A stretch of DNA of 64,000 bases, taken from NCBI GenBank assembly GCA_963776665.1, contig CAVZNQ010000033.1, forward strand, positions 26,694 to 90,693. The letters are read 5' to 3'. A program made the position numbers and the translations under genes. This document shows positions 38,198 to 47,476 of this stretch, piece by piece. The DNA comes from Roseiarcus sp963776665 (GTDB lineage: Bacteria > Pseudomonadota > Alphaproteobacteria > Rhizobiales > Beijerinckiaceae). Numbering within the stretch: the first letter of the stretch is position 1; every line of letters starts with the position of its first letter. The notes beneath the pieces are model-generated. The model saw only the letters and a program-made list of their open reading frames with translations, was not told the DNA's origin and did not search any database.

Positions 38198-39037
38198 TCA
38201 GTAGTTGTTGATTTTTACTTTTCTCGCGCTGGAGGCGTATGCGAGGAACCGTCTTATCCAGCTCGCACGACCATCGCTAGCGGGCGGCGAAAATCCGGAC
38301 TTGCCGCCGCCGACAATTTCGCCGCCGAACGTCTCCCAGGCAAACCGCCCGTGCTGTTCATAATGGTCGAGGACCCGCTTGAACTCGCCGTCAAAATCCC
38401 AGGGACTGCCAGCCGCGGCGCACATTTCATATCCTAGTCTGGTCCTGTCGATAGCTCGGTCGTTCCATTTGTAGTGGGAAATTTCGAGCATCTGAGAATA
38501 GGGCCGCTCGTCGTCAAACTCGTGGTGAGCATGCCGGCTCCTAAGGTGACCTTTGACGAGGACTCCTTTGAACTCATTGCCGCGCATCACCAAGCTTCTA
38601 AAACGAGCCCTGACCGGGAAAACTGCGGAAAGCTCCGAGTTGTCGTCAAAGGTCTTAAGGTGACCGTCGATGGCAAAGCGATCGTACATGATGCCGCGAG
38701 CGATATTTCCACCCTCGGCCTCGACCTTTCCGACGAGGTCGGTCACCCGGTTGGGAAATTCAACGAACTCATCAAGATCGACAATCACGACCCACTCTTC
38801 GGGACCCTGCGCCAGCTCGCGCATTTTCGTGACGGCTTCCGCGCCGCCGGTAAAGCTGCCCGCGACGTTGAGATCATTGTACTGGATTACGCTGTAGCCG
38901 CTCGACGCATTTACGATGTAATTCGCCAACTCCGCCGGCGCGGCGATATGGAACTCGGTGACGCCAAAACGGTCATAGTGTCCAAGGAAGTGGGGCAAGA
39001 GGCGGGCGTCGTCGAAAACGCAAACGAAAAGCTTCAA
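38198..39037 (-). CDS. Glycosyltransferase family 2-like protein (Glyco_tranf_2_4 type)
   Basis: The product is 279 residues. LLPHFLGHYDRFGVTEFHIA near residue 13 and VVIVDLDEFVEFP near 88 (DLDEF acting as the metal-binding DXD) mark the GT2/GT92-like group. HHEFDDERPYSQMLEISHYK near 170 fits the acceptor side. It starts with TTG at 39037, supported by GAGGGG 7 bases upstream and a 17-base gap from the previous gene's stop. It is cotranscribed with the GT2 gene before it. Sugar and acceptor are unknown, probably LPS or capsule. Confidence 0.75.
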   Translation of the reverse strand: MKLFVCVFDDARLLPHFLGHYDRFGVTEFHIAAPAELANYIVNASSGYSVIQYNDLNVAGSFTGGAEAVTKMRELAQGPEEWVVIVDLDEFVEFPNRVTDLVGKVEAEGGNIARGIMYDRFAIDGHLKTFDDNSELSAVFPVRARFRSLVMRGNEFKGVLVKGHLRSRHAHHEFDDERPYSQMLEISHYKWNDRAIDRTRLGYEMCAAAGSPWDFDGEFKRVLDHYEQHGRFAWETFGGEIVGGGKSGFSPPASDGRASWIRRFLAYASSARKVKINNY

Positions 39038-39053
39038 GTCAATTCCCCTCGTC

Positions 39054-40244
39054 CTATCGAGACGGCAGAGCGGCGCTGCCGGAGTGGCCTGTCATCAGCG
39101 GGCCGTGGCGCATATTCCGCCATCTGCGTCGCGAGGATATGCGCGCCAAACCGCTCGTCAGTTTCGCCCGGGCAATGAAGAAACGTCGCAGGACGCCGGA
39201 GCTGACCACCACCTTGACGCGCTCGGACGCGACCCCGGTTCTGGCGAATTCGGCATAGAGGTCACTATTTCCGTAAAGCTGAAGCTCAACGGCTGTCGTG
39301 ACCTTGACGTCATGCTGAAACTTGTTGCGAAACCGCGCCAAGCCCTCAGGAGGAAACTTCCGAGCCAGCCTTGCGAAGCCTGCGACAAATTCTTCCCTGT
39401 GCGCATCGGTTATCTGCGAGGTCAGCCACAGGATAAGCCAGCCCTGGAAGTAGATAAAATTCGCCCATAGCTCGGCGCTCGCGGGATAGTTCCAAAGTTC
39501 GTCGAGAATGAGATTGAAAGCCGGCACGGCGTCCAGGAGAGAATAGTCTGTACGCGCGGTGATCTGTCCCGGACGGCCGACCCGATAGAAATATAGCGCC
39601 TCATCGATCAGTACGACCGAACTTGCCTTACATAATAGTTGGAAGCTTGATATGAGGTCTTCGAAGACGAGCCCCTCTGCAAAGGCGAACCCTGCTCTCA
39701 CTAGGAATTCTCGCCCGTAAAGTCGTTTGCAGGGAGAGTGATCGAGCAAGAAGAGATCGGGGCAATCGCGCGGATTCACGCGGCGGCCGTGCGATGCGAT
39801 GAACTCGTTCCACCTGCCAATGTCGAGGGAGGGTTCTTGCCAGCCTGTTGTCGGGTCGACACGCAGATTGCGCGCGATCGCTATGTCGGCGCCCGCGCTT
39901 TCCGCCTCCGACAGGAGGAGGGAAAACATCGTGGCGGCCACCCAATCATCCGCGTCCACGAACCCGATCCAGCGTCCCCGCGCCACTTCCATTCCTGCAT
40001 TCCTGGCGGAGGAAAGACCACCGTTCGGTTTTGAAATCAGCGTGAGCGACTTCCCGCCCGGCGGAGTCAGCGATTCGACGACCTCGCGTGTTCGATCCGT
40101 TGAACCGTCGTCGACAACAATCACTTCCAGCCGGTCGACGGTCTGCTCGAAGAGCGAGCGCAGGCACTCCTCGATGAAAAGTTCCATGTTGAAGGCGGGA
40201 ACGATCACGGAGACCGAGATCTGGTCGGGCCGGAGTTGATGCAT
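39054..40244 (-). CDS. Glycosyltransferase family 2 protein
   Basis: The product is 396 residues. The GT-A fold is clear: SVIVPAFNMELFIEECLRSL near residue 12, IVVDDGSTDRT near 42, PNGGLSSARNAG near 70 and the DADDW metal-binding motif near 94. The C-terminal half is a less conserved acceptor region. ATG 40244 has AGGA 5 bases upstream. It is the first gene of a two-gene operon whose second gene is also a glycosyltransferase. A palindrome at 40337-40353 lies in the divergent region upstream. Confidence 0.83.
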   Translation of the reverse strand: MHQLRPDQISVSVIVPAFNMELFIEECLRSLFEQTVDRLEVIVVDDGSTDRTREVVESLTPPGGKSLTLISKPNGGLSSARNAGMEVARGRWIGFVDADDWVAATMFSLLLSEAESAGADIAIARNLRVDPTTGWQEPSLDIGRWNEFIASHGRRVNPRDCPDLFLLDHSPCKRLYGREFLVRAGFAFAEGLVFEDLISSFQLLCKASSVVLIDEALYFYRVGRPGQITARTDYSLLDAVPAFNLILDELWNYPASAELWANFIYFQGWLILWLTSQITDAHREEFVAGFARLARKFPPEGLARFRNKFQHDVKVTTAVELQLYGNSDLYAEFARTGVASERVKVVVSSGVLRRFFIARAKLTSGLARISSRRRWRNMRHGPLMTGHSGSAALPSR

Positions 40245-40588
40245 GGTATCCTGAATTCTTCGCCTCACGGCGCCGTCAGCATTCCTGGACGCGCCACGAG
40301 TTTGCCCAGGACCGGACCGGACAAGCTGGACTTATCTCATGTTACGAACATGATCAACGACTGCGGCGTCGGGCTGCGCCGCCGGCGGACGCCCCGACAG
40401 TCTAAGCCCATGGCGCCGTCTCGTCGCCCAAAAACCCCGGTTGACTGGGGGCGCGTGGTTGTCACATCGCGGTTTCTCGCTTATCAGCGCGCGGCCCGGT
40501 GGTAAGCTCGGCAATCGTCGGCGGGGTCCGGCCCCGGCTCTCCCGGGCGGAGGAGTGAAGTTCGGCATGGCCATCATCAGGGACTCGC
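40245..40588. other. Divergent intergenic region holding a palindrome
   Basis: This gap separates the GT2 gene (left) and the adenylate-forming ligase gene (right), which read away from each other. It holds a 17-base dyad at 40337-40353 and should contain both promoters. I see no gene in it. Confidence 0.5.
40337..40353. promoter_or_regulatory. 17-bp dyad TCATGTT-acg-AACATGA, candidate operator
   Basis: Two perfect 7-base arms surround a 3-base centre, in an AT-richer patch of the divergent GT2/ligase gap. The size and symmetry suit a dimeric helix-turn-helix regulator. No regulator gene is adjacent. Confidence 0.4.
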
Positions 40589-42107
40589 GTGTCTGATCCA
40601 ACCAGCATCGGAGCGGCGATATTGCGCCACGCCGAATCTCGTCCCAATTCGACAGCTATTGTCGCGACCGGCTTCGCGCCGCTCTCCTATCGCGGCCTCA
40701 GGGACTATCTCGTTCGCTGCGCGGCGCGGCTGCGTGAATCCGGCCTCGGCCGCGAGGCGCGGGTCGCCGTCGCGCTTCCGAGCGGCGCCGATGGGGCTCT
40801 GGCGATCGTCGCGACCGCATGCGCCGCCGTCGCCGTGCCAATCGACACCCAATTGACCGCGCCTGAGATCGACGGCCGGTTGGAGTCGCTTCGGCCGCGC
40901 GCAGTCATCGTGCCCGCAGACGGGCCCTCTCCCGCTCGCGACGCCGCGATGGGAAGAGGCGTCGCAGTCATAGAGGCGGTCCGTGAAGACCGTGGCAAGC
41001 TCGGCTTGAATTTCACCTCGTCCGACGTCGGCGCCGCGGCGGCGGCCGAAGAACCCGACCTTGCCGCCACCGCCTTTATTCTGCAGACTTCTGGCACCAC
41101 CGCCACGCCGAAGCTGATCCCCTTCAGTCACGGCAACATGCTCGCGGCGGCGGCCAGAGTTCAATCGTGGTTCGGTCTCACTCCTTCGGACCGCTGTCTC
41201 AGTGTGAGCCCGATCTGCTACTCGCATGGCCTCAAGGTGACGGTTTTCACGCCATTGATCACCGGAGGCAGCGTCGCATTTCCGCTCAGCCCGTCGTCGC
41301 TTGATGTCGACGAATGGCTCGGCGTCCTCAAGCCAAGCTGGTATTCCGCCGGTCCGACGCTTCACCGTTTCATGTTCGACAAGACGAAGGCGCTGCCGAA
41401 CGCGAGATCGATCCACAATCTCCGATTGGTCGTTTCCGGCGGGGCGCCCCTGACGCGGGAAGTGCGGGAGGGACTTTCCGCCGCGTTGGGCGCGCCGGTT
41501 CTCGAGCACTATGGCTCGAGCGAAGCGGCGCAGATTTCGGCCAACCTACCGCCGCCGGGGCCGTTCAAGCCCGGGACATGCGGCATTCCCGCCAAGGATA
41601 CGGTCAAGATCGTCGCGGAGAGCGGACGCGAGGTTTCGGCCGGCGAACATGGCGAGATCCTGCTTGGAGGGCCGACCGTGACATCGGGCTATCTCGAAGC
41701 CCCTGAGCTCAACCGCGCTTCCTTCGTCGATGGCTGGTTTCGAACTGGCGATATTGGAAGCCTCGACGCCGACGGCTTCCTCACCATTCATGGCCGCAAA
41801 ACCGAAATGATCAATCGGGGCGGCGAGAAAATCTCGCCGGCGGAAATCGATGATGCGTTGCAGCGCCATCCCGACGTTCGCGGAGGCTGCCACGTTCGGG
41901 GCGCCTCACCCGCGCCTCGGCGAGGATGTCGCGGCGGCGGTGGTTTTGCGAGAAGGGGCCACGGTGACGCCGCTCGAACTGCGGGAGTTCCTGTTGCCGA
42001 GCCTGGCGCAATTCAAGATTCCTCGCCGGATCGTCTTTGTCGATCGCCTGCCAAAAGGCGCCACAGGGAAGGTCCAGCGTCAGCGTCTTGAGGAGGGGTT
42101 GAAATGA
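40589..42107 (+). CDS. Adenylate-forming ligase (AMP-binding, acyl-CoA synthetase/NRPS A-domain-like), frameshifted
   Basis: About 505 residues once joined. Motifs run in order: FILQTSGTTATPKLIPFSH near 168-186 (P-loop), LEHYGSSEAAQ near 310, WFRTGDIG near 385, HGRKTEMINRGGEKISPAEID near 400 and the C-terminal lysine block RLPKGATGKVQRQRL. Removing one base near 41877 restores DVAEAATFGAPHPRLG. The start is GTG 40589. The stop overlaps the next gene by ATGA. It probably activates a carboxylic acid and loads it onto the ACP encoded next; the substrate is unknown. Confidence 0.78.
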
Positions 42108-43278
42108 CCGCTGAAATCCTCTGTCGAGGGGCTCGATCGGCTGAGCGCCGAGATCCTGCGCATCTGCAGCAGGCTTTTGGAGTCGACGGATCTCTCCATC
42201 GATGATGATTTCTTCGACAAAGGAGGCGATTCCCTCCTCGCGACGGAGCTCATGCTGGAACTCCGACAGCTCACCGGGAAGGCGTTGCCAGACAGCTTGC
42301 TGTTCGAGAGCTCCACGGTCAGGGCGCTCGCTCAAAGGCTCAGCGAGAAGGAGACTCCGCGATTCAAGCCGGCCGTCCGGGTCGGCGCGACGTCCGATGG
42401 CGCCAAGACGCTGCTCTTCTTCCACGGCGACTGGTCGTGGGGCGGATTCTACGTCGAGCATCTCGCCCGAAAGCTGGGACCAGATATTTCGCTGATCGCC
42501 GTTGCTCCCCATGGCCCTGGGGGTGAGCCGATTCCCCCCTCGATCGAAGAGATGGCGGCCGATCGATTGGGCGCGATTCTGGAGGCCCAACCGACTGGAC
42601 CCTACCGGCTTGCCGGGCACTGTATCGGTGGAATTGTAGCGTTCGAAACAGCGCGGCTGCTGACGAACCTAAATCATCGGGTTGAGGCGGTCGTGATGAT
42701 CGATTCCCCCGTGATGGTAGATGGGGAGGCCTTGAAGAGCCCGGGGTGGGCGCCCGGAGTTGGTCGCGCCGTAGCGGGCGGCCAGGTTGCGGCGCCCGAC
42801 GACATACCAGTTCGGCCGGCTACGCCCGTTCGGGTTGGCTTTCGAACTCTACACTGAGCGCTTGGCTGCGTATTCTCCGGCTCCGTTTCCGGTGCGCCTG
42901 CTCGTCCTTGCCTCCGAATACGATGGCCGAGACTGGATTCGCCTAAGCGAGGATGCGGAACTGCTGGAGATCCCAGGAGACCATTTCGATTTGGTGACAG
43001 TCCGAATCAACGACCTCGCCGGCAATCTAAGGTCGTGGTTCTCCGGCAACGCGCCGTTCGGCTTGAGCGAGCCGCGTCCCCTCTCCCCAACCACGAAGGA
43101 CGAAACTTCTCCGACCGGCCCGGGCAAACGGGAATCGCAACCCTCTCGCCAGCAGGAAGGCGAACTTCTCGCGCCTGCAATGAGTGACGAAGAAATCGCG
43201 CCGCCGCTTGCCGGCGCCGCGAAACATGAATCTCTCTCGCGCCGCCTGAAACGGTTGTTCAACTATGCGCGCAGATGA
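42104..43278 (+). CDS. Acyl carrier protein-thioesterase fusion, frameshifted
   Basis: About 390 residues once joined. Residues 10-90 form a carrier domain (DDDFFDKGGDSLLATELMLE, with the phosphopantetheine Ser). Then comes an alpha/beta thioesterase: FFHGDWSWGG near 110, RLAGHCIGGIVAFETARLL near 170 and PGDHFDLVTVR near 285 with a candidate catalytic His. The nucleophile position holds Cys, not Ser. Removing one C at 42118-42119 and one base near 42786 gives a continuous frame. The last 80 residues are a charged, disordered-looking tail. It should receive the acyl group from the ligase and release it. Confidence 0.7.
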
Positions 43279-43339
43279 AACGGGCAGCGCGCGTCAGGTG
43301 GATTAGTGCGCCTTCTCGGCGAGATTGAAACGACAGAAA

Positions 43340-44338
43340 ATGGATAGCTGGGACAACCCCGCCTACGAGGCCGCTCTGGCTTACCAGAAAACTGCGGCGC
43401 TCACGGCGGCCGTAAAGCTCGACATAGTCACAGCGCTCGGCGGCGGCGCCCTGACCAGCGACGCCCTTGCGGAGAAAACCGCGACTTCAGCCCGCGGGAT
43501 GCGGATTCTGTGCGATCTTCTCGCCGTAATGGGTGTGCTGACAAAGCAGGGCGGCGCGTATGCCGTCGCGGAGCCCGCAAAGAGATATCTCGATCCCTCG
43601 TCTCCGGCGTGGATGGGTGGCGCGATCGATTTCTATGCTGCGCCGGAAATTTTGCGCCTCGTGCTGGACAATCCGGTTTCTTACGTGAGACACGGCGGCT
43701 CCCCCGGGCTCGCGCATCTCGCGCCCGACCATCCTGTCTGGCTTCGATTCGCCAAAGCCATGAGTCCGGCCGCGCGCCTGGCCGCCAAGCGCGCGGCTGT
43801 ATACCTTGCAGGCGGCCACGGACCACCCGCCAAAGTGCTCGACGTGGCGGCAGGGCATGGGTTCTACGGCATCGAGCTCGCGAAGGTGTTTCCGCAAGCC
43901 ATCGTTACCGCTGTCGATTGGCCGAGCGTGCTGGAGCTGGCGTCCGCCAACGCCAGCGGCGCAGGCGTCAGCGAGCGCTTTCGAACCGTCGCCGGCGATG
44001 CGTTCGAGGTCGATTGGGGACGCGAATTCGATCTCGTGATACTGGCGAACTTCCTCCACCACTTCAGCCCGGACGAATGCGCCACGATCCTGCGGAAGGT
44101 GAAATCAAGTCTGTCCGCGCAGGGACGAGCCTGCACCGTCGACTTCGTTCCGGACGACGATCGCGCCGGATCGCGCACCCACGCCATGTTCGCCTTTCTT
44201 ATGCTGGCGACGACCCCGGGCGGCGACGCGTACACGCTGAGCGAGCTCGACGGATTCGCGAAAGCCGCAGGATTCCAGGGCGCGACCGCTCGCCCCCTTC
44301 GGCCAACGCCGCAGTCGCTGGTTATGTTCGAAGCGTGA
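43340..44338 (+). CDS. SAM-dependent O-methyltransferase-like protein
   Basis: About 332 residues. An N-terminal winged-helix dimerisation region (about 10-85, KTAALTAAVKLDIVTAL) precedes the Rossmann domain. SAM motif I is KVLDVAAGHGFYGIELA near 160, with VDWPSVLELA after it and DLVILANFLHHF near 230. This is the plant COMT-like (Methyltransf_2) layout used to methylate small hydroxyl compounds. An earlier TTG at 43325 is possible. It follows the ligase and ACP-thioesterase genes at a short gap, so it may decorate their product. Confidence 0.8.
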   Translation: MDSWDNPAYEAALAYQKTAALTAAVKLDIVTALGGGALTSDALAEKTATSARGMRILCDLLAVMGVLTKQGGAYAVAEPAKRYLDPSSPAWMGGAIDFYAAPEILRLVLDNPVSYVRHGGSPGLAHLAPDHPVWLRFAKAMSPAARLAAKRAAVYLAGGHGPPAKVLDVAAGHGFYGIELAKVFPQAIVTAVDWPSVLELASANASGAGVSERFRTVAGDAFEVDWGREFDLVILANFLHHFSPDECATILRKVKSSLSAQGRACTVDFVPDDDRAGSRTHAMFAFLMLATTPGGDAYTLSELDGFAKAAGFQGATARPLRPTPQSLVMFEA

Positions 44339-44371
44339 GTCGCAGCTGATTTCGACAAAACTCGCGAGGTA

Positions 44372-46105
44372 TTACCGCGGAGGCTCTGGCAGAATTGCAA
44401 CCGTGAAGCCACCGGGCGCCTGCTCGATGCGCGTTGGCGAACCAAATGTCGCGGCCACGGTCTCGGCATTCACGCGATACCAGTTTAGGGGATCGCTCCC
44501 TGTGCGCCATATCGCAAACATCGGAGGCGCTGCGCCCTCGTAGAAATGGGCGTCGGTATCAAACACAAAGGGCTCGAGCCGGCCATCATCCGAAATGATC
44601 AGGGCGTTCACGTTGACTTTTCCTCGTGTAAGCGCGCGGATGATCATTGAGTCAAAATACCCGCCGACGCCTTGAGTGAGACCCCTCGCCTCGAGCCAGC
44701 GGCCGACCTCTAGGTACGGATTGGCAGCCACCCAAGCCGGAGCGGACGCGAGCCTCAGCGTTGTCGACGACTGTGCGATGAGCAAGCCCGCCGAGATCGC
44801 CACCAGCACGCCTTGGGCGGCGATGCGGAGCCTTCTCATGGGAGGCCACGATCCCGCTCGAGGGATCGCTCGCGCGACCAGAACCGCGCCGAGGATAATG
44901 GCCGGGGAGATGTATATCCTGCCTCTGCCGCCCTGAAGAATATCCTTCGTCAGGTCAAGAGAAAACTGTTGGCTCAACAAGCATGCGAGTGTCAGAGACA
45001 AGATGGAGGCGATGAGCAATCGATCGAGCAGGAATCTCTTCCAGTGGCGTCGAAGGTGCGAGAAATTCCACACTACGCAGACGGCGCCGAGCACCCAACC
45101 GGCGAGCCTGGCCAAGTGGGCGATTGTCTCGACGTTAAGCGGGTCTTTACCGAAGATATAGGCGTCAGCGCTGTAGAAAAGGCCGAAAAAGAGAGCTTCA
45201 ATATTACTTCCAAGATTTTCAGGCTCTACGAAGCCAAGGCTGATGATGTGCTCGGTCTCGAACCCGCCGAGTCGGGGGGCGAGCTCGGGGACAGCCATTC
45301 CAAAGACCGACGAGCCGGCGACAAGCGCGGCGAGGCCAATTTCCTTGCGGGCGCCGCCGGAAAGCGCGACGTCGCCCAGCAGAACGAGAACGGCCGGCCC
45401 GAACGCGAAGATCACGGTAAACGGATCGCTCGCGACGGCCATGAAGCAAATGAGGCCGAGGAGCGACGCGACCACGGGACGAGCGCGAATGCTGGCCGCC
45501 CGGGCCAGGACAGCGATCAGAATCAACGCAACCAGCGAGAAAAGGATACTGGCAGCGTGGAAGTTAGTCAGAAAGAGGGGGGCGGCCGGCGCCAGCGGAT
45601 CCGTCGAGGGCGCACGCCGGGAGGGAAGGCCGACGAGGAGCATCACTGTCGCCAACGCGACGACATTGTGGCGCGACAGCTTCAGCGACCTGAGCGAAGC
45701 GGCGAGGCAGGTGACGACAATGAGGACGTAGATGACCGATGGGACCACCGCCAACGCCTCTGGTCGCGCTCCGAACAACATTTGGTAGGCGACGAAGAAC
45801 GGCGCATCGGTGAATACGTAGTTATCTCTGGTAAGGTGCCATCCCTTCAGCAGTATATTTCCACGGAGGATCGATTGCGCCTCCATGAATCCCTGAACTG
45901 AATCCGAATTGTGCCACGTCTGTCTGGCCACCCCATAGACATCGAAGGCAGAGGCCGCCAAGCAAATCACGAGGGCGACGAAAAAGACCCTTGAGCCCGA
46001 ACCGGCGAACCTCGAGCGTGAGCGAAGGGTCGGCGAAGCAAAGGGCTCGCCCACGGGCGGTCGGTGCGCGATTGTCCGCTTTGCACCATATGACGCATCG
46101 ATCAT
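44372..46105 (-). CDS. Polytopic membrane protein of the polysaccharide locus
   Basis: About 577 residues. It has roughly ten hydrophobic segments from residue 35 to 400 (for example VFFVALVICLAASAFDVYG and VVALATVMLLVGLP), then a soluble C-terminal domain of about 150 residues. The layout recalls GT-C/ArnT-like or O-unit handling proteins, but I see no decisive motif. The ATG at 46105 fits the membrane pattern; the open frame extends further to 46279 with no ribosome site. It is convergent with the methyltransferase and divergent from hldD. Confidence 0.65.
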   Translation of the reverse strand: MIDASYGAKRTIAHRPPVGEPFASPTLRSRSRFAGSGSRVFFVALVICLAASAFDVYGVARQTWHNSDSVQGFMEAQSILRGNILLKGWHLTRDNYVFTDAPFFVAYQMLFGARPEALAVVPSVIYVLIVVTCLAASLRSLKLSRHNVVALATVMLLVGLPSRRAPSTDPLAPAAPLFLTNFHAASILFSLVALILIAVLARAASIRARPVVASLLGLICFMAVASDPFTVIFAFGPAVLVLLGDVALSGGARKEIGLAALVAGSSVFGMAVPELAPRLGGFETEHIISLGFVEPENLGSNIEALFFGLFYSADAYIFGKDPLNVETIAHLARLAGWVLGAVCVVWNFSHLRRHWKRFLLDRLLIASILSLTLACLLSQQFSLDLTKDILQGGRGRIYISPAIILGAVLVARAIPRAGSWPPMRRLRIAAQGVLVAISAGLLIAQSSTTLRLASAPAWVAANPYLEVGRWLEARGLTQGVGGYFDSMIIRALTRGKVNVNALIISDDGRLEPFVFDTDAHFYEGAAPPMFAIWRTGSDPLNWYRVNAETVAATFGSPTRIEQAPGGFTVAILPEPPR

Positions 46106-46416
46106 TGGGCGGGCGGCGGCGGCAACATCGAATCTGACGACGACGCACTGAAGCGCTTCATCAAATTGCCAACGCCGGGTTCTCTCATTAAGAGGAGCGG
46201 TCGCGCACTCAGCGCCGGAGTTGGCTCGGATTCGATCAGACCGTATGAAGGCGATGGCATGCTCATTCCGTTGAAGCAAGCCAACGGCGCAAGGTCAATC
46301 CTCACGCGGGCAAATACCGGGTGGACGCTGATGAGCAGAAGGGGGGCGCCAGAGGGTTGCGTGCGGCCTCCCGTCAAGCTGATCAAAGCCGCCTACACGG
46401 GGCCGAGGAGTGGGGC
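46106..46416. other. Divergent intergenic region with no supported gene
   Basis: A 311-base gap between the membrane protein gene and hldD. Open frames run in from both neighbours but lack good starts. It should hold the promoters for both; I see no clear motif. Confidence 0.45.
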
Positions 46417-47406
46417 GTGTATGTGATCACGGGCGGCGCCGGGTTCATCGGGTCCAACATTGCGGCCGCCCTGGATCAACAAGGCGCGGACATCGTTATC
46501 AGCGACTGGATGGGCGCGAGCGACTTCAAGTGGCGCAACATCGCCAAGCGCCGCCTGTCGGACATCATCCCGCCCGAAGCGACGGGGGCGTTTTTGGCGG
46601 CCAATCGCGAAAAAATCAGCGGCGTCTTCCATATGGGAGCGATCTCCACGACGACCGAGACTGACGTCGACGCGATCGTGCGCAACAACATTCGGCTCTC
46701 GATCGACCTCTGGACCTGGTGCTCGCAGGCGAAAATCCCGCTGGTCTACGCATCGTCCGCGGCGACCTACGGCGACGGCCGGGAGGGCTTTCTGGACCGT
46801 TTCGACGCCGACTACCTCGGCCGCCTGCGGCCGCTCAATCCGTATGGGTGGAGCAAGGCCGTGTTCGACCGCTGGGTCCAGCGTGCGGTCGCGACCGGCG
46901 CTCCATGTCCCCCCCGGTGGGCCGGCCTCAAATTCTTCAACGTCTATGGGCCGAACGAATACCACAAGGGCGGCCAGCGCTCGGTCGCCGTTCAATTGCA
47001 CGCGCAGATCCGCGAGTCCGGCCGGGTTCGTCTATTCCGCTCCGAGAACCCCGACTACCCCGACGGCGGTCAGTTGAGGGATTTTGTCTGGGTCGGAGAC
47101 TGTGTTCGAGTCGCGCTCTGGGCGCTTCAGGAACCGGCCGCCCAATCTGGCCTTTACAACGTCGGATCGGGAACAGCGCGCTCCTTTCTCGAGCTGGCGA
47201 AAATCATATTCGCGGAAATGAGCGTCGCCCCCGATGTCGAGTTCATCGATCTCCCCGATGCGCTACGGGGCAAATATCAATATTATACCTGCGGAAGCAT
47301 CGATAAGCTGCGATCGGCGGGTTACGCGCCGCCGTCGACCTCCCTTGAAGACGGGTTGAAGCTTTATGTTCGAAACTATCTCGAGACCGCCGATGGCTAT
47401 CAATGA
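46417..47406 (+). CDS. hldD: ADP-glyceromanno-heptose 6-epimerase
   Basis: About 329 residues. The NAD(P)-binding TGGAGFIGSNIAAALDQQG lies at residues 4-23. The short-chain active site shows SSAATYG near 115 and YGWSKAVFD near 146. VYGPNEYHKGGQRS near 185 and DFVWVGDC near 235 are hallmarks of HldD. It converts ADP-D,D-heptose to ADP-L,D-heptose for the LPS core. GTG 46417 follows GAGGAG by 6 bases and begins the conserved segment. It pairs in function with hldE. Confidence 0.9.
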   Translation: MYVITGGAGFIGSNIAAALDQQGADIVISDWMGASDFKWRNIAKRRLSDIIPPEATGAFLAANREKISGVFHMGAISTTTETDVDAIVRNNIRLSIDLWTWCSQAKIPLVYASSAATYGDGREGFLDRFDADYLGRLRPLNPYGWSKAVFDRWVQRAVATGAPCPPRWAGLKFFNVYGPNEYHKGGQRSVAVQLHAQIRESGRVRLFRSENPDYPDGGQLRDFVWVGDCVRVALWALQEPAAQSGLYNVGSGTARSFLELAKIIFAEMSVAPDVEFIDLPDALRGKYQYYTCGSIDKLRSAGYAPPSTSLEDGLKLYVRNYLETADGYQ

Positions 47407-47476
47407 GTCTTGTCGCCGTCTCGCGCGCTCCTATCCCCTCCCGATCTGAAATCGGACCACGAGGCAAGGCCGCCCC

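Noticed and set aside
44813..45901. A 362-codon open frame on the plus strand
   Set aside because: Antisense to the polytopic membrane protein; its product is a highly charged, motif-free string, unlike a real protein.
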